Of a stretch of 26,364 nt of DNA, positions 13,200 through 21,312 are shown piece after piece. Position 1 is the stretch's first letter, and every line of letters begins with the position of its first letter. A model generated the notes under the pieces. That model ran no database searches, was not told the DNA's origin, and saw only the letters and a program-made list of their open reading frames with translations. The DNA comes from Bacillota bacterium (lineage in GTDB: Bacteria > Bacillota > Clostridia > Oscillospirales > Acutalibacteraceae), in the NCBI GenBank assembly GCA_029007015.1, contig JAQXHB010000018.1:1-26364 (forward strand), written 5' to 3'. Position numbers and translations under genes: made by a program.

Positions 13200-14214
13200 T
13201 AACAAATGGTATCTGTCCACCGGCAACGAGGCCGACACAGTCATCAGCACGCGTATTCGGCTGGCGAGAAATATCGCCGGCATCCCATTCCCGTCGCGCA
13301 TGAGCGCACAGCAACTCAGCGAGGTCAACCGCCTTGTAAAGAACGCAATTTTTTCCGACCCCTCGGCTAAAGATGAATACACCTATGTTGAAATGGACAG
13401 TTTAAACAGTGTGACGGTGGCCGCAATGGTCGAGCGTCACCTCATCAGCCCCGAATTTGCTCGCATGACCGACGGCCACGCACTCATTTTGTCAAAGGAT
13501 GAGTCGGTCAGCATCATGATATGCGAGGAGGACCACATCAGGATTCAGGTTATGTGCGCCGGTCTCGACCTCAAGGGCGCCTACGAGCGGGCCGACAAGA
13601 TTGACCAACTGCTCGGCAGTCACATAAACTTTGCCTTCAATGAGCGGCTGGGCTACCTGACCGAGTGCCCCACCAACCTCGGTACCGGACTGCGAGCCTC
13701 TCTTATGCTCCATCTGCCGGCGCTGGAGGCGTGCAACGCCATCGACCGTCTGTCGGCAACGGTTGACAAGATCGGGCTGACCATTCGCGGAACATACGGT
13801 GAGGGCAGTAAAGCACTTGCCTCGATGTACCAGTTATCCAATCAGGTCACGCTGGGAATAAGCGAGCAGACGGCCATCGACAATCTGGCGGCCATCGCCA
13901 TGCAGACCATGTCGCAGGAGCGCGCGGCCAGAGAGTCGCTTGACCGCGATACGCTTGACGATGCGGTTTACCGCTCGCTCGGTTTGCTCAAATATGCACG
14001 CAGTATGTCGGGCAGCGAGTTTATGGAACTCATCTCAAAGGTGCGCCTCGGCATCGCCACCGGCCTTATCAAAGAGTATTCGCTGGCCACCGTTATGCAA
14101 CTCATAATAGAGTGCGGCGCGGGTGCTGTTCAGGAGGCGGCAAGGCGAGAAATGGAGCCTATGGAGCGCGACCGCAAGCGCGCCGAGATAATTCGCACGC
14201 GTTTGGCAAGTTAA
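13192..14214 (+). CDS. mcsB: Protein-arginine kinase McsB
   Basis: McsB phosphorylates arginines on proteins, including CtsR, marking them for ClpCP degradation. The 340-aa product has the phosphagen-kinase fold: STRIRLARN at 19-27 (nucleotide/phosphate-binding), the catalytic region GYLTECPTNLGTGLRASLMLHLP at 154-176, and RGTYGEGSKA at 199-208. The C-terminal RDRKRA at 326-331 matches the RDxxRA element linked to allosteric phosphoarginine sensing in McsB. ATG 13192 overlaps mcsA and has GGAGGAACAGGAC-type ribosome binding sequence inside it. A 66-bp gap separates it from clpC; no terminator is evident there. Confidence 0.96.
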   Translation: MTDNKWYLSTGNEADTVISTRIRLARNIAGIPFPSRMSAQQLSEVNRLVKNAIFSDPSAKDEYTYVEMDSLNSVTVAAMVERHLISPEFARMTDGHALILSKDESVSIMICEEDHIRIQVMCAGLDLKGAYERADKIDQLLGSHINFAFNERLGYLTECPTNLGTGLRASLMLHLPALEACNAIDRLSATVDKIGLTIRGTYGEGSKALASMYQLSNQVTLGISEQTAIDNLAAIAMQTMSQERAARESLDRDTLDDAVYRSLGLLKYARSMSGSEFMELISKVRLGIATGLIKEYSLATVMQLIIECGAGAVQEAARREMEPMERDRKRAEIIRTRLAS

Positions 14215-14280
14215 TAATGCAAAACAGCCTACGCCGCCTATGGCGCATAACATCAATCGGCGGCAGATAAGGAGTTAGTT

Positions 14281-16695
14281 ATGTTTAAATTCAACGGTTT
14301 TACCGATAAGGCCAACGAGGCACTCAATTTAGCTATTCAGTCGGCCGAAAACTTCGGACACACATACATCGGCAGTGAACATCTGCTCATCGGCATCTTA
14401 CTTTCGGGCGACAACACCGCGTGCAACTTGCTCGAAAGCAAGGGAATCACCGCCGCAAAGGTCGAGCAACTGCTCGAGAGAACTGTCGGCCGCGGCGGGC
14501 ACACCAACCTATCGACCGAACAGTTTACGCCGCGCGCCAAGCGGATAATCGAGATGTCGGTTATTACTGCGCGGGGCGGCGGAGCAAGTTTCGTCGGCAC
14601 AGAGCACCTGCTGCTGGCAATGCTCCAAGAGGGTGAGAACTACGCCGTGCGTTTCATTGGCGAACTGGGCGGCAACTGCGGCGATATAATGAGCGAGTTG
14701 ACCGGCGGCACGGCTAAAAGCGGCCCGGCCGAAAAATCCAAAAAGGGCGAGGGCAGTACGCCTAACCTTGACCAATTCGGCCGCGACCTGACGGCAGAGG
14801 CGCGTGCCGGTAAACTTGACCCGGTCATCGGGCGTGACAGCGAGATTAGCCGTACCATTCAAATACTGACCCGCCGCACCAAAAACAACCCCTGCCTCAT
14901 CGGTGAGCCCGGCGTCGGCAAGACGGCTGTGGTCGAGGGACTGGCCATCAAAATTGCTGAGGACGAGGTGCCCGAACTGCTCAAAGGCAAGCGTGTGGTA
15001 TCGCTCGATTTGACTGGCATGGTGGCCGGCACAAAGTACCGCGGCGACTTTGAGGAGCGCATCAAAAACGCCCTTGATGAGGTAAAAAAGGCGGGCGATG
15101 TGATACTGTTCATCGACGAGATGCACACCATCGTGGGTGCCGGTTCGGCCGAGGGCTCTACCGATGCGGCCAACATGCTCAAGCCCACTCTGGCGCGCGG
15201 TGAGTTGCAGGTCATAGGCGCGACTACCCTCAACGAGTACCGCAAATATATCGAAAAGGACGCCGCGCTTGAGCGCAGATTTCAGCCGCTTACGGTTGGC
15301 GAGCCGAGCGAGTCGGACACCGTGCTGATACTTCGCGGCCTGCGTGACCGTTACGAGGCGCATCACAAGGTGCGCATCACCGACCAGTCCATCGAGGCGG
15401 CCGTCAAACTGTCGGCGCGCTACATCAACGACCGCTATCTGCCCGACAAGGCCATCGACCTCATCGACGAAGCGGCCTCCAAGGTCAAGTTGCACGCCAT
15501 GACCGCACCGCCTGATTTGAAGGCACTGGAGGACGACATCAAGCGCGTCAATGACGAAAAGACCAACGCAGTGAACAATCAGAACTTTGAACTGGCCGCA
15601 CAACTGCGTGACAAGCAGAACACCATGCAAAAATCGCTTGATGAGCAGAAAAACCGCTGGAAGGAGCAAAACGAACATTCCTCCGGCGAGGTCACGGCCG
15701 AGGACATTGCCGAAATTGTCAGCGAATGGACCGGCGTGCCGGTGGTGCAACTGACCGAGGAGGAAGGTCAGCGCCTATTGCGTCTTGAGGATGAACTGCA
15801 CCGCCGTGTTATCGGCCAGGATGCCGCCGTCACCCGCATTGCAAAGGCCATCAGGCGCGGACGCATCGGCCTTAAGGACCCGAAGCGACCGACCGGCTCG
15901 TTCATTTTCCTCGGGCCGACCGGCGTGGGCAAGACTGAACTCTGCCGGGCGCTGGCCGAGGCCATGTTCGGTGATGAAAATGCCATCATCAAACTGGATA
16001 TGTCAGAATATATGGAGAAGCACACGGTGTCCAAACTTATCGGCTCGCCTCCCGGATATGTCGGCTACGACGAGGGCGGTCAACTGACTGAACGCGTGCG
16101 GCGCCGTCCCTATTCGGTCATACTCTTTGACGAGATTGAAAAAGCCCACCCCGATGTCTTTAATATGTTGCTGCAAATTCTGGAGGACGGCGTTTTGACC
16201 GACTCACAGGGGCGGCATGTCAACTTCAAAAACACCGTCATCATCATGACTTCCAATGTCGGAGCGCGTCAGATAACCGAGCGCCGCTCGCTCGGATTTA
16301 CTCAGGACGGCGGCGAGCAGGAGGACATCAAATCGCTGGTGCTCGAGGAACTGCGGCGCGAGTTTAAGCCCGAGTTTCTCAACCGCGTCGATGACATCAT
16401 CGTGTTCAACAAGTTGACAAGCGATGACATCGCCCTCATCGCGCGCAAGATGCTCAGCGGCCTTACGGCGCGCATTGCCGATATCGGCCTGACCATTTCG
16501 TTTACCGATGCCTCGGTTAACCGCATTGCCGAAATCGGTTTCGACCCGATATACGGCGCGCGTCCGCTCAGGCGCGCCATTCAGGCACACATTGAGGATG
16601 TGCTGAGTGAGCAAATTCTGGACGGCACATTCAAAAGCGGCGACAGTGTACTGTGCGATGTGGCCGACGGCAAATTTACCTTTACCAAACAATAA
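14281..16695 (+). CDS. clpC: ATP-dependent Clp protease ATP-binding subunit ClpC
   Basis: ClpC unfolds substrates, including arginine-phosphorylated proteins, and feeds them to ClpP. The 804-aa product has two N-terminal Clp repeats (about 4-140), AAA+ domain 1 with Walker A GEPGVGKT at 208-215, Walker B VILFIDE at 274-280 and pore loop GTKYRGDFEER, a coiled-coil middle domain with a UVR motif near 420-450, and AAA+ domain 2 with GPTGVGKT at 545-552 and pore loop GYVGYDEGG. The C-terminal D2-small region is intact. ATG 14281 follows AAGGAG. It ends the ctsR operon. The clpP partner is not in the window. Confidence 0.98.
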   Translation: MFKFNGFTDKANEALNLAIQSAENFGHTYIGSEHLLIGILLSGDNTACNLLESKGITAAKVEQLLERTVGRGGHTNLSTEQFTPRAKRIIEMSVITARGGGASFVGTEHLLLAMLQEGENYAVRFIGELGGNCGDIMSELTGGTAKSGPAEKSKKGEGSTPNLDQFGRDLTAEARAGKLDPVIGRDSEISRTIQILTRRTKNNPCLIGEPGVGKTAVVEGLAIKIAEDEVPELLKGKRVVSLDLTGMVAGTKYRGDFEERIKNALDEVKKAGDVILFIDEMHTIVGAGSAEGSTDAANMLKPTLARGELQVIGATTLNEYRKYIEKDAALERRFQPLTVGEPSESDTVLILRGLRDRYEAHHKVRITDQSIEAAVKLSARYINDRYLPDKAIDLIDEAASKVKLHAMTAPPDLKALEDDIKRVNDEKTNAVNNQNFELAAQLRDKQNTMQKSLDEQKNRWKEQNEHSSGEVTAEDIAEIVSEWTGVPVVQLTEEEGQRLLRLEDELHRRVIGQDAAVTRIAKAIRRGRIGLKDPKRPTGSFIFLGPTGVGKTELCRALAEAMFGDENAIIKLDMSEYMEKHTVSKLIGSPPGYVGYDEGGQLTERVRRRPYSVILFDEIEKAHPDVFNMLLQILEDGVLTDSQGRHVNFKNTVIIMTSNVGARQITERRSLGFTQDGGEQEDIKSLVLEELRREFKPEFLNRVDDIIVFNKLTSDDIALIARKMLSGLTARIADIGLTISFTDASVNRIAEIGFDPIYGARPLRRAIQAHIEDVLSEQILDGTFKSGDSVLCDVADGKFTFTKQ

Positions 16696-16703
16696 ATAAA
16701 AAA

Positions 16704-16731
16704 GGGGAGCACTTCAGGCGAAGTGCTCCCT
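16704..16731. terminator. Terminator between clpC and the convergent PqqD-like gene
   Basis: An 11-bp perfect stem (GGGAGCACTTC with GAAGTGCTCCC) encloses AGGC. On the minus strand it is followed by CTTTTTT, a good T run; on the plus side the run is poor (TGTCTGTTT). It works best for the minus-strand gene but probably also ends the clpC transcript. Confidence 0.85.
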
Positions 16732-16747
16732 GTCTGTTTAGACTATG

Positions 16748-17014
16748 TTATTCATCAAGTATGCCGGCTGTGCGCATGGCGCTCAAAAAACTGTCGATGT
16801 CCTGCTTGGCACATTCGGCTGATACATCGTATTCATCGCACATCGACGAAACGAGTTGCTCACGCGTGCGCTCCTCTGCCAGTTGCTCGCACAGAAACGC
16901 GCCGGTACCGTTAAGGGTGATAACACCCTTGAAATCGGCCGCGTTGGGGCCGACGCTGACAAGCAGATACTGGTCGACCACCTTGTGCAATTTGAAGTTA
17001 TCCTTTAATTTCAT
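16748..17014 (-). CDS. PqqD-family small protein (RiPP-recognition-element-like)
   Basis: The 88-aa protein matches the PqqD domain pattern: GPNAADFKGVITLNGTGAFLCEQL (about 22-45, with the conserved LN-G-ga-lw core), then EERTREQLVSSMCDEYDVSAECAKQDIDSFLSAMRTAGILDE. PqqD-type domains bind leader peptides of ribosomally made, modified peptides for a partner radical SAM enzyme. No such peptide or enzyme is next to it here, so it is an orphan copy. The ATG at 17014 follows GGAGGTGA. It stands alone between the ctsR operon and the ECF gene. The family call is good; its role in this cell is unknown. Confidence 0.8.
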   Translation of the reverse strand: MKLKDNFKLHKVVDQYLLVSVGPNAADFKGVITLNGTGAFLCEQLAEERTREQLVSSMCDEYDVSAECAKQDIDSFLSAMRTAGILDE

Positions 17015-17087
17015 GGGTATGTCACCTCCGCTGATACAAGTATAATTCTATATTATTCTGACGCGGTTGTCAACCGCTATACTTATG

Positions 17088-17684
17088 TCAGTGAATTTTT
17101 TTTACTGCCATATAAAATGCTTGGCAAAGGGCAGTGCCCAGCACCATAGACACGATTATTTCAATCAGTCCGTTGATTGACAGGATGGATATGATGACCG
17201 TTTTGATGGCTGTGCCGGCCAGTATGGTGTTGCGGAAAAAGATGATGTATGAGGTTATGAACAGCAGGGTGTTGAGCACCGGCGCGCTAAACGACGCCAC
17301 CGCAAAACTGCCGATGCGAAAGCGCTCAAACCTCGACAGCGCACGAAAGATAAGTCCGACGAGCAGTCCCATCAGCATGCGCGGCACAAAGCAGGTGATG
17401 ACCGTGCCGACCGGACTGGTGTTAAACAGCAGTGCCGCCGACGGGTCGATGAAATAGCCTATTCCGAAGCACTGCAAAAAACTGGTCAGTCCAAATACAA
17501 ATCCCAGCAGTGTTCCGCACGACGGGCCGAGCACGGCGGCGCCGACGGCCACGGGAATTATCATCAGCGTGATGCTGAAGCCGGCCGGTGAAACAATATA
17601 TCCGAGCGGCGTAAAATTCATGACCAGCATAAATGCAACAAGTATGGCTGTGACAGTCATACCAACAGTTTTATTCATTTTCAT
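17088..17684 (-). CDS. ECF transporter substrate-specificity (S) component, probably pantothenate
   Basis: S components capture a vitamin in the membrane and dock with a shared energising module (EcfA/A'/T). The 198-aa product has about six hydrophobic segments (near 8-27, 36-54, 60-78, 96-114, 128-146, 163-186), as usual for the fold, and a basic C-terminus (AVKKIH). An upstream TTG keeps the frame open, but it overlaps the GGAGG ribosome binding site, so ATG 17684 (8 bp spacing) is taken as start. It lies 70 bp downstream of coaX on the same strand, which points to pantothenate as substrate (PanT-like). This is inferred from neighbours, not shown by the sequence. The EcfA/T genes are not in the window. 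Confidence 0.75.
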   Translation of the reverse strand: MKMNKTVGMTVTAILVAFMLVMNFTPLGYIVSPAGFSITLMIIPVAVGAAVLGPSCGTLLGFVFGLTSFLQCFGIGYFIDPSAALLFNTSPVGTVITCFVPRMLMGLLVGLIFRALSRFERFRIGSFAVASFSAPVLNTLLFITSYIIFFRNTILAGTAIKTVIISILSINGLIEIIVSMVLGTALCQAFYMAVKKIH

Positions 17685-17754
17685 TTTCAGTTCCTCCAAT
17701 ACTGCTCGGGAAAACCCGATGTAGTTTAAAGTTCAATATTTTGTTTTTGTGTTT

Positions 17755-18522
17755 TTACCTTTTGTTTTTCTCGTAGACGATAAGCAGACCTTCAAGCAGC
17801 AAATCATCGTCGATGATGACCTCACGCTCGCAGTTGGCAACCACCCTTTCGGCCAGGCCGCCCGTGGCAACCAGCGTCGCCCTCTGACCCAGTTCGCCCT
17901 CAATGCGCGCCGCCATTCCGTCCAGCATGGCCGCCGCACCGATAATGATGCCGGAGCGCATGCAGTCGATGGTGTTGGAGCCGATTACATTTTTCGGCGC
18001 TGTCAGGTCAATGTAGGGCAATTGAGCGGTGTGGGCGGCCAGCGCCTCAAGCGAGGTCACGGGGCCGGCGGCAATCGCGCCGCCGATCATTGTGCCGTCG
18101 GCGTCAATCACGCTGACGGTGGTGGCTGTGCCCAAATCAAATACTATGCACGGCTTCGGATACTTTGCGGCGGCGGCAACCGCTCCCGCCACAAGGTCGG
18201 CACCGAGTTGCGCCGGATTGTCGATGCGTATGTTCAGCCCGGAGCGCACGCCCGGACCGATGACAACCGCCTGAACGCCGAACAATTTGCCGACCGCGCG
18301 ATTGAACGCCGCGCCGACCGACGGCACAACCGAGCCGATAACGGCGCCGTCAATGTCCTTTGAGGACATAGAATTGAGGTGCAGAATGTCGCGCAGTTCA
18401 ATGGCGTACTGATCGGCCGTCCTGCGCACATCGGTGGCCAGCCGTGAGGTGAAACACAACTTATTTCCCTCGTAGACACCGAGTGTGATGTTGGTGTTAC
18501 CGATATCAACGGCAAGAATCAT
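17755..18522 (-). CDS. coaX: Type III pantothenate kinase
   Basis: CoaX phosphorylates pantothenate with ATP, the first step of coenzyme A synthesis; type III enzymes are not feedback-inhibited by CoA and need a monovalent cation. The 255-aa product belongs to the ASKHA superfamily: phosphate-1 motif DIGNTN at 6-11, GPGVRSGLNI with NPAQLGADLVAGAVAA in the middle, the phosphate-2 motif DLGTATT, and GG-IAAGP near 153. ATG 18522 follows AAAAGGAGG. The promoter and a palindrome lie upstream, and an ECF S component follows, suggesting a pantothenate uptake-phosphorylation unit. Confidence 0.95.
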   Translation of the reverse strand: MILAVDIGNTNITLGVYEGNKLCFTSRLATDVRRTADQYAIELRDILHLNSMSSKDIDGAVIGSVVPSVGAAFNRAVGKLFGVQAVVIGPGVRSGLNIRIDNPAQLGADLVAGAVAAAAKYPKPCIVFDLGTATTVSVIDADGTMIGGAIAAGPVTSLEALAAHTAQLPYIDLTAPKNVIGSNTIDCMRSGIIIGAAAMLDGMAARIEGELGQRATLVATGGLAERVVANCEREVIIDDDLLLEGLLIVYEKNKR

Positions 18523-18552
18523 GGGTACTCCTCCTTTTACAGATAGAATCGC

Positions 18553-18566
18553 AGATACTTGTATCT
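18553..18566. promoter_or_regulatory. Palindromic candidate operator upstream of coaX
   Basis: AGATAC-TT-GTATCT is a perfect 6-bp inverted repeat with a 2-bp centre. It lies directly after the coaX -10 box, at about +1 to +14 of the expected transcript, a usual repressor position. No regulator is assigned. Confidence 0.45.
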
Positions 18567-18573
18567 ACCGACC

Positions 18574-18602
18574 ATTTTACACCATTTTGCCCATCAAATC
18601 AA
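18574..18602 (-). promoter_or_regulatory. SigA-type promoter of coaX and the ECF gene
   Basis: On the minus strand, TTGATT (18602-18597), a 17-bp spacer and TAAAAT (18579-18574). The coaX ATG follows about 50 bp downstream. Confidence 0.6.
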
Positions 18603-18680
18603 CCGAGAACATATAAAATTTTTTTCTACATAACGGCCGCGCATCGGTCCATAATAACAAAAAGCACAGAGGTGGCAAAA

Positions 18681-20054
18681 TTGTTAAACAAATCTTACTG
18701 GCAAACGGTTGAATTTGAGCGGCAGCCGTCGCTTGTAGGTGACATATCCTGCACTTATGCAATCATCGGCGCCGGCCTTTGCGGGCTGATGTGTGCATTT
18801 GAGTTGACCGAGCGCGGCGTCAGCGGCGGCGACATTGTTATCATCGACGCCGACAGAGTGTGCAGCGGCGCTTCGGCCTGTACGACCGCCAAACTGACCG
18901 TTCAGCACGGGCTGATATATGACCGGCTGATACGCGAATACGGGCAGAAAAACGCACAGCAGTATATGAATATCAACAGAGCGGCCGTCAGCCGTGTCCG
19001 CCGCATCGTTGAGGAGCATCATATCGACTGCGATTTGCAGACATGCCGCTCGCTGGTATATGCGTCCAAGGCCGAGTCGGTCGGCCGCATCGCCGCAGAG
19101 GCGGCGGCCGTCGAGCGGCTCGGGCTTCGGGCGCAACTGACCGACGAGACCGAATTGCCCTTTAAAGTGCAATTGGCTGTGGCGCTTGACGGCCAGGCCA
19201 AATTTCACCCGCTCAAATTCGCCGGCGCAATATACGATATTTTGATGGAAAGGGGCTGTCGATTTTATGAACAGACCACAGCGACGGCTATTCGCGGCGG
19301 TAGCGTCATTACCGCTGAGGGTCAAATTCATTCGCAAAAAATTATTGTATCCTCTCATTATCCGTTTGCTGATATGCGCGGCCTACATTTTGCTAAGTTA
19401 TACCAGCGTCGTTCATATGTGCTGGCCATTGAAAACGCGGCGGCGATAGAGGACAACTACTACTGCTGTGACGGCGACCCGGTCAGTTTTCGCGGTGCAG
19501 GCGACACACTGCTCATCGCAGGCGCCAGCCGAAAGTGCGGCGACCAAAATGATTTCGGCAGTCTGTACAGCCTCATCGAAAAGGTGTGCCAGATATATCC
19601 CGAATGTATGGTGGTTGCGCGCTGGGCCAATCAAGATGTTATGTCCTACGCCCATCTGCCGGTCATCGGGCCGATCGGCCATCTTGACAGCAATGTGATG
19701 ATAGCCACCGCCTTCAACCGCTGGGGCATGACCACCTCGGTTGCCGCCGCAGGCATATTAGCCGACATGCTGACGCTGGGCACGAAAGAGCCGGAAATAG
19801 TCTCTCCCGCCCGACACATAAACAGACGCACGGCCGCCGGATTTGTCAGGCAGATGGGCGAGATTGCCACCGAATTTGCCACCGATTTGACATCGCCCAG
19901 ATGTTCTCACATGGGCTGTCCTCTGCACTTTAACGCCGCTGACGGCACATGGGACTGTCCTTGCCACGGCTCGCGCTTTGACACAGACGGCAATGTTCTG
20001 CACGGCCCGGCCAAGAAATGCGCCAAAATAGACAAAGACCCTCCGCTTAGATAA
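18681..20054 (+). CDS. FAD-dependent oxidoreductase with C-terminal Rieske [2Fe-2S] domain
   Basis: The 457-aa product joins a DAO/GlpD-like flavin domain to a Rieske domain. The N-terminal GAGLCGLMCAFEL is the dinucleotide-binding motif, followed by VIIDADRVCSGASACTTAKLT as the flavin-contact segment. The last 60 residues hold the Rieske ligands: CSHMGC, then CPCHGSRFD about 20 residues later, with GPAKK near the end. This architecture matches Bacillus YhfW-type proteins of unknown substrate. GTG 18672 overlaps the AGAGG ribosome binding site, so TTG 18681 (8 bp spacing) is the likelier start. The gene stands alone, divergent from coaX. Its stop codon lies inside a hairpin shared with the convergent tgt gene. 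Confidence 0.88.
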   Translation: MLNKSYWQTVEFERQPSLVGDISCTYAIIGAGLCGLMCAFELTERGVSGGDIVIIDADRVCSGASACTTAKLTVQHGLIYDRLIREYGQKNAQQYMNINRAAVSRVRRIVEEHHIDCDLQTCRSLVYASKAESVGRIAAEAAAVERLGLRAQLTDETELPFKVQLAVALDGQAKFHPLKFAGAIYDILMERGCRFYEQTTATAIRGGSVITAEGQIHSQKIIVSSHYPFADMRGLHFAKLYQRRSYVLAIENAAAIEDNYYCCDGDPVSFRGAGDTLLIAGASRKCGDQNDFGSLYSLIEKVCQIYPECMVVARWANQDVMSYAHLPVIGPIGHLDSNVMIATAFNRWGMTTSVAAAGILADMLTLGTKEPEIVSPARHINRRTAAGFVRQMGEIATEFATDLTSPRCSHMGCPLHFNAADGTWDCPCHGSRFDTDGNVLHGPAKKCAKIDKDPPLR

Positions 20055-20062
20055 GCGGAGGG
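20039..20062. terminator. Hairpin overlapping the oxidoreductase stop codon
   Basis: A perfect 10-bp stem, CCCTCCGCTT with AAGCGGAGGG and an AGAT loop, spans the TAA at 20052-20054. There is no long T run on either side (CTTTGTCTATTTT on minus). Its place between convergent genes suggests two-way termination. Confidence 0.6.
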
Positions 20063-20069
20063 CTGTCGG

Positions 20070-21200
20070 TTATATGCGTCTGTCCAGATGCTCCAGCATT
20101 TCGGTCTTGAACGAGTCAAAGCGCCCCTCATCGAGCGCCGCTCGTATCTTTTCCATTAGCGTGTTGTAGAACCACAAGTTGTGCATAACGCTCAGGCGGT
20201 GTCCGAGCATTTCGCCGCTCTTTACCAGGTGACGCACATAGGCGCGCGTATGCGAGCGGCAAACGGGGCAGTTACATTCGGGGTCGATAGGGGTAAAATC
20301 ACGCTCGTACTTTTGATTGTTGATATTTATGACACCGTTCATTGTGAAAAGGTGCCCGTGCCGCGCATTTCGGCTGGGCATGACGCAGTCAAACAAATCA
20401 ACTCCGCGTGCGACGGCTTCAAGTATATTGGCCGGTGTGCCGACGCCCATCAAATAGCGAATTTTGTTTTGCGGCATAAACGGCTCGACCGACTCAATGA
20501 TGCGGTACATATCCTCCGCCGGCTCGCCCACCGCCAGCCCGCCTATCGCATAGCCGTCGAGGTCGAGCGACGCAATCTCTTTCATATGTTCGATGCGCAA
20601 ACGGTCAAAGGTACAGCCCTGGTTGATGCCAAAAAGCAACTGATGCCGATTGACCGTGTCAGGCAATGAATTGAGCCTGTCCATTTCCCGCTTGCAGCGG
20701 TTAAGCCAGCGCGTGGTGCGCGCGCACGACTGTTTGGCGTAATCGTACTGCGCGGGATTTTCAACGCACTCATCAAACGCCATTGCAATTGTCGAGCCGA
20801 GGTCGGACTGTATGCGCATGCTTTGCTCGGGACTCATAAAAATACGGTGCCCGTCGATGTGTGAGGCAAAGGTCACGCCCTCTTCCTCAATATGGCGCAG
20901 TTTGGCCAGCGAAAAAACCTAAAAGCCGCCGCTGTCGGTCAGTATGGGGCCGCTCCAGCCGGTAAACTTATGCAGGCCGCCCGCCTCCCTAACAACGCTG
21001 TTGCCGGGGCGCAAATGCAGATGGTAGGTGTTGCACAGCATGACCTGACAGCGCAGGCTCTGCAAATCGTATGCCGACACTGCGCCCTTGATGGCCGCGC
21101 ATGTGGCCACATTCATGAATGCCGGCGTCTGCACCGTGCCGTGCACCGTCTGAAATTCGCCGCGGCGCGCCGCACCGCTCTGTTTGAGTAATTTATACAT
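20070..21200 (-). pseudogene. tgt: tRNA-guanine transglycosylase, interrupted by an in-frame TAG at codon 94
   Basis: Tgt exchanges guanine-34 for preQ1 in tRNAs for Tyr, His, Asp and Asn, the entry to queuosine. From ATG 21200 (GGGAGGA upstream) the frame runs MYKLLKQSGAARRGEFQTVHG to TDSGGF, meets TAG (20921-20919), then continues VFSLAKLRHIEEEGVTFASHIDG to the end without a shift. At 376 codons it equals the usual Tgt length, and Asp89 and Phe93 fall at E. coli numbering, with TAG in place of Gln94 of DSGGFQ (CAG to TAG is one transition). The substrate site GGLAVGEP and the zinc site (CNCPVC then H) are intact downstream. Either a recent nonsense mutation, a read-through codon, or a sequence error. 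Confidence 0.92.
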
Positions 21201-21312
21201 ATCGGTCCTCCCGGGTGTTAATAAATAAACGCCGCATCTGCGAACAGACGCCCAATCGTCTCTTTTCACTGCTCATACAAATCCCTGTATTCAAGCGCCT
21301 ATCCATTTGCGA

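Noticed and set aside
14509..15750. Long antisense open frame (413 codons) within clpC
   Set aside because: It lies wholly opposite a strongly conserved gene, has no ribosome binding site of note and shows no recognisable domain; it is a by-product of GC-rich codon use.
17706..17719. Short TCGGG-AAAA-CCCGA hairpin before the ECF gene
   Set aside because: Only five base pairs with no T run; too weak to call a terminator or regulatory element.
3857..20921. Reassignment of TAG/TAA to an amino acid in this organism
   Set aside because: Many genes here stop properly at TAA right before terminators or overlapping starts, and the YbaK-type gene appears to end at TAG. Recoding of the whole genome is not supported; local read-through remains possible.
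21225..21270. Small hairpin with TTCG loop in the ybaK-tgt gap as a preQ1-type riboswitch
   Set aside because: A preQ1 riboswitch would make sense before tgt, but the stem is isolated and the conserved pseudoknot sequence is not visible.
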